Assembly (NCBI GenBank): GCA_020543525.1
Contig: JAHYIO010000004.1
Location: 930,001-994,000 of the forward strand
Direction of reading: 5' to 3'
DNA from: Coriolopsis trogii
Taxonomy: Eukaryota > Basidiomycota > Agaricomycetes > Polyporales > Polyporaceae
DNA: 64,000 bases
Shown: positions 49,284 to 60,378 of the stretch, piece after piece
Numbering within the stretch: position 1 is the stretch's first letter
Layout of the letters: the number at the start of each line of letters is the position of its first letter
Notes under the pieces: model-generated
The model's input: only the letters and a program-made list of their open reading frames with translations
Databases searched by the model: none
What the model was told of the DNA's origin: nothing
Program-made: the position numbers and the translations under genes

Positions 49284-50799
49284 ATGGACTTCCCCGGCTC
49301 TGACACACAATTTAATTCAACAGTCGATCGTCTCAACGCCCCGTTTTCGCGGTTCCCTGCAGAGATATACGGACTCATCATCGCCCACCTCGATGACGAT
49401 AAACCCACCCTCTCCCAATGTTCACTCGTCAACCGCGCATGGCTGCAGTTCAGTCGCAACTACCTCTTCCGCACCCTCATTGTCAAGTCGGCAGCCCGAC
49501 TTGGGTCCTTCATGGCCTTTGCTCTCCTCGTCGAGGATGCGATGCACATCGGGGAGTCTATACAAACTCTGACACTCCAATCCCTATCGCACGGTCAATT
49601 GGTCACGGGTCATTGGCTTGCCGGGGACATACGTCAACACTGGCCGATCATACATGCCAACTTCCTTCGGAACCTGGTGTCGAAGCTCCCAAGGCTGAAG
49701 CGCCTCTACCTAACGCATGTCACCTTCACGTCCTCCCCATCCGACGACATGATGCCGATAGATGCTCAGAGCCGCCCTCGCCTGGAGGTGCTGCACTTCT
49801 CGAGCCTGGGATACGTGCCGAGCTCGGAGGTTCGCGACATCATGGCCGTCCTCACGGTCTTCTCCGAGGTGGACGAGTTACACTTCCGCCATCCCAAGAC
49901 GCGAGAGCTGCGAGCTCGTGTGGGGAACATCCCGGCCAGCCTGCCTCCGGGGCCCCTCGTTCGCTCGCTGAATTTCTCCGCGATCAATACGAGCGCCGTG
50001 GAGTGCTCTCGGGGGGTGTATGCGATGTTGCAGCGCGCGGGGCATCTGCACTCTGCTGGAGCGCTCACGTCGCTTTCCTGGGCAGGGGACAGCTGGGAGC
50101 TCCATGAGGAGCTCAGCCGGTATCTGAAGGCAGCTGCCCCGCGATTACACACGCTGAGGTTGAACCTGGGGTCTTGGGTTTTCGACTCAGGGGAAGGGGA
50201 CGATCTCGTCAGTTCATGTGCGTCCTCAGTGTTTCGCCATCGCCATACTACTATCCGCTCTCTGCCGCGCAATATGAAGAGCTGACCCATCGTATTCTTC
50301 GCAGATACACGTTGGGATGGGTTGATCGTCTTCTCTGACCTGATTATGCTTGAGTCCCTGACGCTCACGTACGACGAGCCACTAGATGAGGGCGGTTACT
50401 ACCCTGCGTTCAGCACATATACCCACCTCCTCTTGCGGCCGCCTCCTCGCTTGCGCCACCTCACGCTGCGGTTCCCGCTCGACGCACCATCTGCGTCTTT
50501 GTTCTTGTCCCAGCTATCAGGCCAGGAGTCAGAATGGGCCGAGCTCGACCGGGCGCTCGACTGCATTACGTCGCTCGAAGTAGCGAATGTTGTGTGCGTC
50601 GCGAGCGGTGTCGAGGACTGGTCCGATGCTGTACCTACAAGCGTCGGTGAAATTATGCCCAGAATGCGGTCCAAGGGCAAACTGACGGTATCCTGGGAGG
50701 TGAGAATTGATGCTACTCGTCGTGCTCAACCTCTGATGTGACTTTTGTGAATACTATGCCTTCTTCCTCGCGCAGAATACTTCATACTCGTTCCAATAG
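49284..50799 (+). CDS. F-box protein
   Basis: Three exons (49284-50217, 50305-50699, 50776-50799) give about 450 residues. The F-box lies around residues 20-65 (FSRFPAEIYGLIIAHLDDDKPTLSQCSLVNRAWLQFSRNYLFRTLIV). Leucine-rich, LRR-like sequence follows (LPRLKRLYLTHVTF, RPRLEVLHFSSLGY, LRHLTLRFPLD). The last 24-nt exon (NTSYSFQ) depends on an intron at 50700-50775. If it is not spliced, the protein ends 14 codons later at 50741. Likely an SCF adaptor with unknown target. No sequence similarity by eye to the F-box gene at 7197 beyond the F-box. Confidence 0.8.
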
Positions 50800-51101
50800 A
50801 AGGAGGGTCGAAATTTCCTGGGAACAGGCACTCGAGTCGTGCATGTTTACTAGTGGCGTCGAAACGAATATGGCTCCACGTTGCGTGTATATTTTGTGCG
50901 GTCGGCAGAGCCTTGGACATATTAACGTTCATTGCATATTGACGGCCCACGGGGTGTTCCGAATTGAGATAGGACGTATCGACTGTGGTCGCGGCCACAA
51001 ACATACACAAACACAGTCTCCGCGCATATAGAGGTTCGGGCGCTCGACTTCTCTTATGCTTCCACCTCTTCCCTGCCACTACGGACTGAACTTCAGCCTC
51101 G

Positions 51102-52984
51102 ATGCATAACTCTCTTCCTGCAGAACTGCTCCTCCATATCTTTGCGTATGTACATCCTTGTCAGATTGTCCGCTGTCGCCAAGTAAGAGTTTTCGTTTTC
51201 TCGTCGTAACCAAGGTCATTTAGCATGCACTTATGTGTTGACTTGTCTAGATATCCAGATACATGAGGGACCTCATCGACAATGACCCGTGGCTACAATA
51301 TGCCATCGAGCTTGCTATTGCGGGGATGGAAGACAATCCGACGAATACGCTCTCCGTGTCAGAACGGAGGGCTATCCTGCGAGAACACCAAGATGCGTGG
51401 TCTTCGCTTACGTGGAGCAAGCAAGGCAGTGGCACGGTACAACGGGCACTAGAAGGCGTCTGGGTGCTATATGATGGTGTTTTTGCTCAATACGACGAAG
51501 GGGTGTTTCACTTCAGACAGTTCCCGTCTACAATCCGGAGGATTCAAGACCGGGAATGGACAATCGAACTCGGTGCGGATATCGACTTGGAGAATTTTGA
51601 AGTCTCACCTGGCCATGATCTTCTCGTCCTTGTCCAAGAAATCGTTGATGGGTATGTAGTCTTCACACATACGCCCGCGCGCATATTGACAGACACGTTG
51701 TGATTCATGACATAGGTCGAGCTGCTCCTACCATATACAGCTGAGGACCCTTTCGACTGGGGCGGCTTATCCTATCACTCTGCCCAATACCATGTGGACT
51801 CTGGCCGGTGCCGATGAACCTGATTTGTATGAAACAGAAGCCGTACGAGTGTCCTCCAACTACCTGGGACTGCTGGTGCATGCTCCCACTGCCAGCCGTA
51901 GGTTTCGACCACCCAAGCTCACCATTTGGAATTGGAAGACAGGTGTCCGACTGCTAGTAAGTGCTGTAAGTTCAGCTTTGTGAACGTAGCAAGTCTCACG
52001 CCAACATCTTTAGGAGTTGTCTGAGTCCACCATGCATACTTTCGCATTCTTCTGGCCACGATATTTGCTCATCTTTGAGGGCTACCCCATCAAGGAGACA
52101 GATGCGGAAGATTGCAGAGGAATCCGTATCCGGGTCATAGACCTCGATATGGTGGATTCAACGTCAGGAAGCACGAGTTATCTCTGCTCCTTCCTGTACC
52201 CACCTCTCTCCGAAACATGCTCAGTGGAGAGCATAGAGCTATGGTCCGATCCCCTGTTGCCACCATATCCAGAGATGCCCGATGTTCCCTTTCAGGCAGC
52301 GCACGATTTTGCCGGACAGCTGTGGTCCATCAGACTTGGAATCTCGAAAGGCCCCTCACGTCGCGAAGCCTCCTTGTTGTCTCTCGTTCCCGCGTCGACA
52401 TTCCGCTCTGCTATTATGTCGCTCTCTCCTGGCCAAGCCTGCCGCGATTTCGCGTGGGAGGAGTGGGGTCCCGGTGGCTCGCGCTTGTTCTCGGCACCTC
52501 TGTTCACATGGAGCATCCCGTTCGTCTGGGTGGGGGACGTGAATGGGTCGCTTTACGGGAAGCTCTATGAGATCTATGACGGGAGAAGTATCGTGAGCAT
52601 CAGCGACTTCAATCCTCTCAAAGTCCGCCGCGCACTCTGCAACCCGAGGCGTCAACCATCACCGTCGCTCACAAACGAGCCGCGCTGGGGCCTTGAGCGG
52701 CTTGTGACGTACCCGAACAACCTTGAACGAGATAGCGATGTCTTCGCTTGTGAGGTACGAACGTCACTGCCGTACTTGGAGAGGACATCACAGCCGTTCC
52801 ATGCGACGATCGACGACGGGTCGGACAGGAGCTACGACGCACTGATGCTAAGCGAGGACTCGGTCATGTTGATGTCTACTGTGCGTTTCGAGCTTCCCTT
52901 GCGTTCGAGAGATGAACTAGTGCTGACACGATAAATGGTTCCCAGAGGCATGAGGTCGATCGCTTTAAACTCCTGACTTTCTGA
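51102..52984 (+). CDS. F-box protein (β-propeller-like C-terminus)
   Basis: Five exons (51102-51182, 51251-51651, 51716-51956, 52014-52880, 52946-52984) give about 542 residues. The F-box starts at the N-terminus (MHNSLPAELLLHIFAYVHPCQIVRCRQ) and continues across the first intron (ISRYMRDLIDNDPWLQYAIELAIAGM), a layout very common in Polyporales. The remainder has repeated W/Y- and G-rich strands (GVWVLYDGVFAQ, KLTIWNWKTG, FAFFWPRYLLIF, PFVWVGDVNGSLYG), suggesting a β-propeller. The final exon RHEVDRFKLLTF is needed to extend past a donor at 52881. Otherwise the protein ends at 52934. Confidence 0.82.
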
Positions 52985-53109
52985 TGATGTTAGGATGCTT
53001 CAAGGCCAAGAAGAATATAGCGAATAGGGACTCTATATATATTCGCCAATCGACAACGGGGAACAGATGGGATGTGTGGGTGAGTTATAACGTCACTGTG
53101 AGCTCCATC

Positions 53110-56100
53110 TCATCCGTAATGGGGAGTGTGTACACCGAGTCCGCTTTTCGATCGCATGTTAAACATCGTACGCGACACCATCGTCGTTGCGATCCTGAGA
53201 AAGAGGAAAGATGAGTTTGCAATCTTTTGGACATGCATGACTTTCTTCACACAGTAGTGATCGTGACACCGGCATCTCTGTATGCGGGCTATCAAGACAA
53301 TCAGACAGAAGGAATCAGATGTGATGCTTCGTCTGCGAGAGATGGAGCTAGGACGCACATTGGCGAGCTGCAAGCAGTGATCGGACGGATTGACATAGCC
53401 AATGGGCATCACAAGAGGCAGTTAGTAACGCAGAGTGTCAGTGAGCATGGGGATCGCATCCACGCACCAACGAAACGAGTATGTTACCCAGTTGACAAGC
53501 AGACGATACCCTGTATGTCACCGAGAGAATGAGCACGAACCGCAATTGCTGCTAGGCGATACAGGGGCCATACGCGAAGAAAGCAACTCCTGTCTTCGTC
53601 AGTTAGGGACGACGCATCGCAAATATAGTAGTGGGACCACTGACCGTCCCGAATGAGGATGGAGAAGAGACTGTGACTCTGCCTTTTTCGGACCCGTAAC
53701 AAAGGATGCAGCATGAGACCAAGAAGCAGCGTGTCGAAGACCATGAGACATGCCCATACGATGGCCAAATATACAGCAAGCGTGAGCTCATAGCACCACG
53801 ATCCCAGGAAACGTGTTCAGGATACGTACATCTCCCCCTAAACGGACGATATCGACGGGATAAGCGTACATGTAGGGGCAGGTGGAGTGTATGCTAACTT
53901 ACTGGTATCGCCACTCGCTCGGGTCACACTGTCGGGACTGGACAGTACTACTAGACGCGTAAGATGTAACGGATGAGCAATGTGTCTTCCATGTCTGTCC
54001 TATCGCCCACTGCGCAAATATGCCGGTCGTCAGCCTGTGAGTCGCATGAGTAAAACCTCGAAGCCGTCCATCGCACTCACCCCGCCGATTGAGCACACAA
54101 TGATACCCAGCGCTACAAGGGAGAATAGGACTATTCGGCTTCGGTTGTGTAGCGCATACACTCGAGAGACTTGAAGGGCTGTGGCGGCCAAAGACACTCG
54201 TGAACATCAAACTTCCTCAAACAGGGGTGCCCTAGATACCTCCAATGATCAGCTGCATTACTCCTGCAAGCATCTGGTGATACGCCTGCAAATTCTGCGT
54301 ACTGTGTCACAATTCGTTAGGGGGAGGGCACACTATGTTCTGGTTGCATGTATCTTACAGCTTTACATATGAGATTCAGTCATACAGGTCGAGCATGTAG
54401 CATCCGAGCTACTCACCATGCTTTTCGAGTCGAAAAATTCCAGGATTATTGGTACATGCCCGAACAGCCCCAAATATCGGTTGAGGAAGAACCCAACAAT
54501 ACCCGGAGACATACGCCATCGTTTCCTCCAGTACTGGTCAACCTCGGTTCGTAAGGTGAGTGCATAGTCATAGTACAAGATGGCTGCATCAGCATTCCGT
54601 CAATATGCCCAGGAGCACCAGGAGCACCGGTGCTCATGGTGCTCCCGGTGCTCCGGGGAGCACATGGGCCTGGCTCGGAGAAGCACTCAAGGTGCTCCGC
54701 TGAGCACCAGTGCTTTGCTAGGAGCACAGGTGCTCAGCGGTTGTTACTGCTCATAGGAACCTAGCCCGAGCACACCTACAGAAGCCTTTGATCACGCGTG
54801 CACACTGTATTAGGGTGCAAATATCATATTACTACATATAACATAATCACGAACGATGCTTATGCTAAGCAGACTGGTATAGGGTCATACTGATCAGATG
54901 GAGCATTGACGCCGAAAGCACATAAGAACGTAACTTACTCGCAGTCGGAGCAGGCACGCTCAGCAGCAGCGCACTCAATCTACCTGCAAGCGGAGCTGCG
55001 CCTTACGGTCCTGGGTGGAGACGCCATCGCTGCTCGCTGTCGGCGAGCACACTCGGTCTGTCGTCCGAGTGGTCACCAGTCGCGGGGAAACGTGACGCAA
55101 AAGCGGACTTTGTTCTCCTTGTCGCTGGGATGCAAGATGCGGAGTGCGGTGCAAGCTCGGAGGGGAGTGTGTTGTTCGTTCGGGCGCATCTTGACAGAAA
55201 TATGTAGCACGTGCAGCAGCGGCGTGAGCGGTGGAGCGTGCTCGTTATGTGGTCCTAGCATGGCAACTACAAGTCACACACCTTGTCGTCGGAATCGCCC
55301 TCATCCGGGTGGGGGCTACTGCTACACACATACGGGTCCGTAGTGAGCTCAAAGCCGTTATCCGGGTGGTCGAGCCAGGCAGGCAAGAGCACAAGAGATC
55401 CGTCCGCGAGGCGTCCCTATTTTCCAGAGGCCAGAGGCAAGTCACTACGAGAGCGACGTGTAGAAACCGTGCGAGATGCCAGAGAACCAGAGAGAGCCAG
55501 AGATAACAAAAGAGCGTACGGCCGATAGACCAAGACACAGTGATAGCATGATAGCAAGACTCAGAGAGCAAGAGCGAGAGCGAAAGCGAGACTAGCACCT
55601 GCGAGATAGAGAGAAGAGAAATTGATGAGCATCGGTCGCCGTGGTTCAAGTTTCGAGCGCTCACAACTTCCCACGCCTGTACACTCTAGCGCTTACTATC
55701 GCAACTCATGGCGTGACGGCATCGGTCCTCCGACATACTCTCTCTCGTCCTTTCTAGTTACTAGCTCAAGTTGCACACGCATACCGGAGAATAGGGGGTG
55801 TCTTCGCACGGACGGCGACACCTCTCGACCGCTACTCACCTTCGCGGACACCAACTCACACGTAGGACGAGAACGTTGAGGATTGCATAGCAAGACCACC
55901 GATGAGACAAGGGCAGAAAGCAGAAACGGCGAGGATAGCAAAGACAGTGAAGAGGGGAGCATGAGAGCGACAGGGAGAAGGACAGCGAGGATCACAAGAG
56001 TCAGGAAGGCGAAGAGAACGACTCTGACCAGGTACGTGAGGGCCAAGGGCGGAGATATCCTCGTCTCCTCGTATTTTCTCGACCCCATCTCTTCTCCAAT

Positions 56101-56764
56101 TATTATATATTTTCTCTCATTTCCTCTCGCTCGTGATTGCTGCGAGGAAGTCGCGGCAGACGAGGCAAGATCACCGAGCGCATAGGCGTCCGCTTGCATG
56201 GCCCGCGAGGACACCATTCTGACTCCTCGCGGCCCTTGCAGCGGTGAGGAGTCAGGATTGTGAGGACAAATACGACGAGAGCAACGATGTACTTAATAAC
56301 TCGTCCCTCTCCTCGTCCTTGTCCTCATCTCTGTTCTTTGTCTATAGTCTCTCCCTTCTTCAACGACACTACCGTCTATTTCCTCCGTGAACGTTTTAGA
56401 TAGCTATATACACAATATATCTGACTATCATATACGTTGTCTGGGCTCCCGTGTCATGACCCAATAATCCCTGGAGCACTCTCATATACGCTGAGCACCG
56501 GTGCTCCGCTGAGCACTGGTGCTCACATTAAAAACCCCAGTGCTCTGCAGCTAAGCACTAGTGCTCCTGTTGAGCACTCAGAGTGAGCACCATGCAGAAT
56601 GCTGATGTGATATGCGACGTATAAGTACATTCATTGGAATGATGTGAAATAATGTGCTCACCGAAGGAGATAGTAGCAATCGTGCGTGCGGTGAAATCGG
56701 TCTGGGGACTGTACGGACGATCATTTGACACGATTGATATGACAATTTGGTGGGTTCCATGCAT
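53110..56764 (-). CDS. DUF6533 membrane protein 1 (intron insertion)
   Basis: A seven-helix-like membrane protein of the DUF6533 family, expanded in Agaricomycetes, function unknown. Exon 1 (56662-56764) encodes MHGTHQIVISIVSNDRPYSPQTDFTARTIATISF (34 residues, shown here by landmarks: TDFTARTIATISF). Exon 2 (54417-54583) carries the DUF6533 core AILYYDYALTLRTEV ... FFLNRYLGLFGHVPII. A two-base exon at 54359-54360 is required to restore frame. Later exons give LQAYHQMLAGVMQLIIGG, RVYALHNRSRIVLFSLVALGII, WAIGQTWKTH, AIVWACLMVFDTLLLGLML and the C-terminal VSRTMFNMRSK. Intron 1 is 2078 bp because a DNA transposon (54587-56607) sits in it. Other introns are 50-120 bp. The 3' exons are less certain than the 5' ones. 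Confidence 0.7.
54359..54360 (-). other. Two-nucleotide exon (CT), DUF6533 gene 1
   Basis: Bounded by AG on its 5' side and GTAAGA on its 3' side. The flanking introns are 56 bp (54361-54416) and 57 bp (54302-54358). Exon 2 ends in phase 0 and the next exon enters with one base, so exactly two bases (mod 3) are needed. Confidence 0.65.
54612..54736. repeat. Sub-terminal GAGCAC/GTGCTC repeats, left
   Basis: About a dozen copies of GAGCAC or GTGCTC within 125 bp, many arranged as short palindromes such as GAGCACCGGTGCTC. Probably transposase-binding repeats of the element. Confidence 0.75.
56488..56592. repeat. Sub-terminal GAGCAC/GTGCTC repeats, right
   Basis: The same motif family at the other end, with palindromes such as GAGCACCGGTGCTC, within 30 bp of the right terminal repeat. 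Confidence 0.75.
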
Positions 56765-57913
56765 ACCTTGTGCCAATATCCGTCGGCGACGCCATGCGTG
56801 ACTAGCACACAGGTCAAAGCCACAAAGAAAACTCCACAGGGACTAGATATAAACCAGTCACCCAGGTTAGGAAGCATAGTTGTCTCCCTTTCCACTCATC
56901 TTATGTACTGCTCAGGATCTCGTCACGATTTGATTTGGGGGATTGATATCTTCGAACCTCTATAGCGTGACAGATCTCGGCTCATAGTGAACGTTGACGA
57001 GGCTGCAGAAGGTAACGACAAGGGACAATAAAGCTTCCAAAGATGTAGATGATCACACACCACATGTTTGGTTTTGACCGTCTCCTTGTGAGCGCTGAGA
57101 ATCCTGCCGCTCCTCCCATGTCCCGAACCTGATGGTCTATCGAACTGGTATTATAGTGAGCGCGATTGACCGTACCTAGTGAAAATAGGATACAAACAGC
57201 AGTTCTACCGGAGGGCCTGGGAGTCTGCCAGACTTCAAAGCTTAGGATCACGATCCTGTGAACCGGGATCTGATCATGCGGGAGCAAACAATGTGACAGC
57301 CAGCGGTGTTGCCCTTACATTTGGCGAGTAGGACATTCGGAAGGTGCTGTGTCGTTCATCTGAGCCCCATCTGAGAGCAAGCATTCAGTCGTTGCAGACT
57401 CTAGGCTACGTGCTCACCACTATGTTGCATACAACTATTGCTGATAAAATGAGCTGTGGGTATAGCGAATCTTTCGCCGAAGTTCGCAGAGAGAACAAGC
57501 CGGACGTTATAGTATTATCAGGCTGAGCGCTGATCGTGCCAATGTGGAGCACGGACAGTTGACTTGCGGCGTCGTTCTGTCCACCCTGCCTACGAACTTA
57601 CATCAGCACGAAGGTACCACGATATTCAAGTTACATCGTAACACTCAGCGAAGAGCCTGCAATAGGGCATCGAACTCATCTCTTCGTCCAGACCTGCCAA
57701 GAGAGGGCTGTGTTATGCACTGGTCGATCTTACTGTGCCCGGCCACACATGCGATTATGAGACATCGCAGACTGCAGCAAAAATGCTGAACAGCGCAGAT
57801 GTTGAGACGCTGGTGGCCCACTTCAAGTCACGTTGAATGACTTGACTCAGTGTGCTGACTTCATACACAGGTCGTCCACCAAGTCGCATCATAAGCTCGG
57901 ACCCTGAAGAGCT
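56765..57913. other. Intergenic between DUF6533 genes 1 and 2
   Basis: No gene recognised. It holds the promoter of gene 1 and the 3' flank of gene 2. Confidence 0.4.
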
Positions 57914-59639
57914 TTACACTATGGCTTCGCCAACGCGAAGAGACGTACGGCATTCGGGAAGTACTAGCTCGTCAGACGGCCAACCATGACGCCCCTTGTT
58001 CAAATTCGGGTCTCGAATGTTCAGCATGAGGCGGGAGATTAGAGACGTTGCGATGCTGCGAATGGGGCAATAGTGTCAGGTCACCATACCGGCAGGGAAT
58101 CAGGTATGGGTTATTGTAACGAGGACGTACACATTCGTAGTCGTGACGCTGATGCCTCTATATGCAGGCTGCATGAAGTTGGTAGGGATATGTGATATAG
58201 ACGCAGCAAATGACAACTCACAAATGCGGCCTGTGCGGAGCAAAGGGATCATGTCGTAAGCAGATAGAGGGGTCCCACGTAGCGTGATGACCTACCAGAC
58301 AGGTCACTATGTTTGTGAGGTGACATACGAAGAGGACACTGGGGATATAGCGCGGATCAGTCCAGGAGACTCATATAAAGGCCCTCTTACAAAGAGCGTG
58401 GACACCCACGCGAAGTAGACTGTGCCTGAACATTCGTAAGAAGGGCGCGAGACAGATCGGGGAAATGAACGATGAACGTACCGTCCCTCAACATAAGTGT
58501 GAACAAGCTCCCGCGCACCTTCTCCCCTATTTGAAGGACGCGGTACAGCGTGAGGGTGAAGATGATGAAATCAAAGACCAATATGCAAGCCCATATACTG
58601 GCCAGGTCTGCGTGCAATTCCCACCCTTTCAGTAAAGCCTAAACACGACTACGAAATCCTACCAGCAACTCACAATCGCCCCTGTGGGCGTCGTTGAATA
58701 CCATGAGTCGTCTACGGGCAGAGCAATCACGTACTGTTCTGGCAACATCATGAGGTTGCAACCGGCAGCCGAATTCGATATTACTCTAGGAGGGGCCGCC
58801 GAGGCTCGAAACGTTTCCCATGTCCTACTGATTGCCCACTGTACGAGGTGAGAATGGTGGTCAAGCGCATGCTTGCGCTGAGGGGTGCTCTCCGACTCAC
58901 CGCAGCAAAACCGGTCATAGTCACACACAAGACGACCAATGTCAGAAGAAGACGTTTGCTTTTTCCGTAGAGCGCATACACGCGAAAGATCTGCAAGGCT
59001 GAAATGCGACGTTCGGGCCAAATCTGTCATTATCTCAGGCAGAGGTCGTTTGACGATGTGGATACGTACCTCCGACAATGACTTGTATGACCCCTGACAG
59101 TATCTGGTGGTACATTTGCAGAGTGGAACATCTGTTACGCATGGTTCATGACGTAGCAGTGCGGGGTGACTGGGATGCGACTACTCACGACTGCAGGTGA
59201 CATCAGGCAGTCAGCTCAGCGAAACATTATGCGTGCGATACTCACATGTTGATTGTGCGACCCATAGAACTCGTAGAAAATGGGGATGTGGCCGAGTAGA
59301 GAGAGATAGCGGCTGGTGAACCAGATAATCGAGGCGACTGTTACAGGCCGCTTCCAGAATCTCTCTACTTCCCTACCCAACGTAACGAAATAGTCGTAAA
59401 GAAGTATCGCTATTTCCGCAGGCGTCCAAACGTCAGAACACACACTTCTAGTTATACATCAGGAGACACCTACTGAAGGCCACGGACGAGGCGATGCGGA
59501 TGGTGTAATTTGACTGCGTGCTACACACGTGAAGCTCCGTTAATACTCATGCAAAGCGTGAGATATACGAGAGTACAAGAATGACGCACATCATAGACAT
59601 CATAGATGTGAGCTCAAGGTTCATTGTAAGGATAGTCAT
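57914..59639 (-). CDS. DUF6533 membrane protein 2
   Basis: The best preserved copy of the cluster. It starts MTILTMNLELTSMMSMITQS at 59639 after joining the first two exons. The DUF6533 core is SSVAFTILLYDYFVTLGREV ... TSRYLSLLGHIPIFYEFYG. A two-base exon (59189-59190) follows, then LQMYHQILSGVIQVIVGG, RVYALYGKSKRLLLTLVVLCVTMTGF, WAISRTWETF, a variable Cys-containing loop (AAGCNLMMLPEQY), ASIWACILVFDFIIFTLTLYRVL, GSLFTLMLRDGT, and the C-terminal signature IATSLISRLMLNIRDPNLNKG, ending RVGEAIV at 57914. About seven hydrophobic helices; function unknown. Related proteins are often annotated only by the DUF. Confidence 0.75.
59189..59190 (-). other. Two-nucleotide exon (TC), DUF6533 gene 2
   Basis: Preceded by CTGCAG and followed by GTGAGT. 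The flanking introns are 55 bp (59191-59245) and 57 bp (59132-59188). It supplies two bases between a phase-0 exon end and an exon that enters with one base. Confidence 0.7.
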
Positions 59640-60378
59640 CTGCGCAGAACGAGTGACCAGCACTGGGGGGAAGGAAGTCCAATTGACAGTCCAGACTGTG
59701 TTGAAGGTTCGAGGATGACCGGAGGCAGATTCATATACTCATGCAATCCTTCGACGCAGCTCCACTCCAAGGCTCTGCCTGCCAATCTCGATCAAGACAC
59801 ATGATCATAGTTTCACCAACGTTTGAGATGTTATGGACAGCCTGGGAGTCCATGAAGGTAGGAGTGCATCTTGGCTTATGTTCGCGATCGCATGGATGAG
59901 CTAGTATTATACCGGCGGTATCAGCGTGATTATACGAACGAGGTGCAATAGAGACCAACCATATCCCAGGATGACCCTTGCCACTGTCGCGGGGTCCGAC
60001 CGTCGATGGACTCGTGGGAGGATTGACCACAGTATCGAGAAGCTATGCACCATCAACTATATATGAAGCCTTCGCGAAGCCTTGAAGCACACGCAGTGCC
60101 GGCCGAGGTCAAGGACTGCACGGAGGCCATTGGCTGTACCGGTGAAAGCCAGACACTCCCCCATGCGTTCTGACAGCACTGCTATATTTTGTACCTGTGC
60201 GTCGATGTCCATTCAAAGCTGTGAATATGTTCATACTCACGAAGTCCATCCATTTCCAATAGGTTATGGCATGTCACAAGCCTACAATAACTCGTGCGAA
60301 CCATCGCACCGATCAGCCGCACAGTCGTGTCATAGTGTCGCGGACACAGTCAAGGCAAGCACACCACGTACACCGAGG
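59640..60378. other. Intergenic, nothing recognised
   Basis: Space between DUF6533 genes 2 and 3. No supported gene or repeat. Confidence 0.4.

Larger units (their letters stand above)
54587..56607. mobile_element. Non-autonomous TIR DNA transposon, 2.0 kb
   Basis: The ends are an 11-bp terminal inverted repeat, CATCAGCATTC at 54587-54597 and its complement at 56597-56607, flanked on both sides by TG, a likely 2-bp target duplication. Inside each end lies a dense cluster of GAGCAC/GTGCTC motifs. No transposase: the longest open frames (about 145-170 codons) have no recognisable domain, so the element is non-autonomous. Its middle (55,480-56,080) is purine-rich on the plus strand. It lies in intron 1 of DUF6533 gene 1. 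Superfamily undecided; sub-terminal repeats and short target duplication recall CACTA/EnSpm, but the ends are not CACTA. Confidence 0.8.

Noticed and set aside
47198..50799. Possible functional cluster of OSBP and F-box genes
   Set aside because: No shared regulation or pathway is visible; adjacency alone is not evidence.
54906..55343. 145-codon plus-strand frame inside the transposon
   Set aside because: No transposase or other domain, Cys/Arg-rich low-complexity composition, probably not coding.
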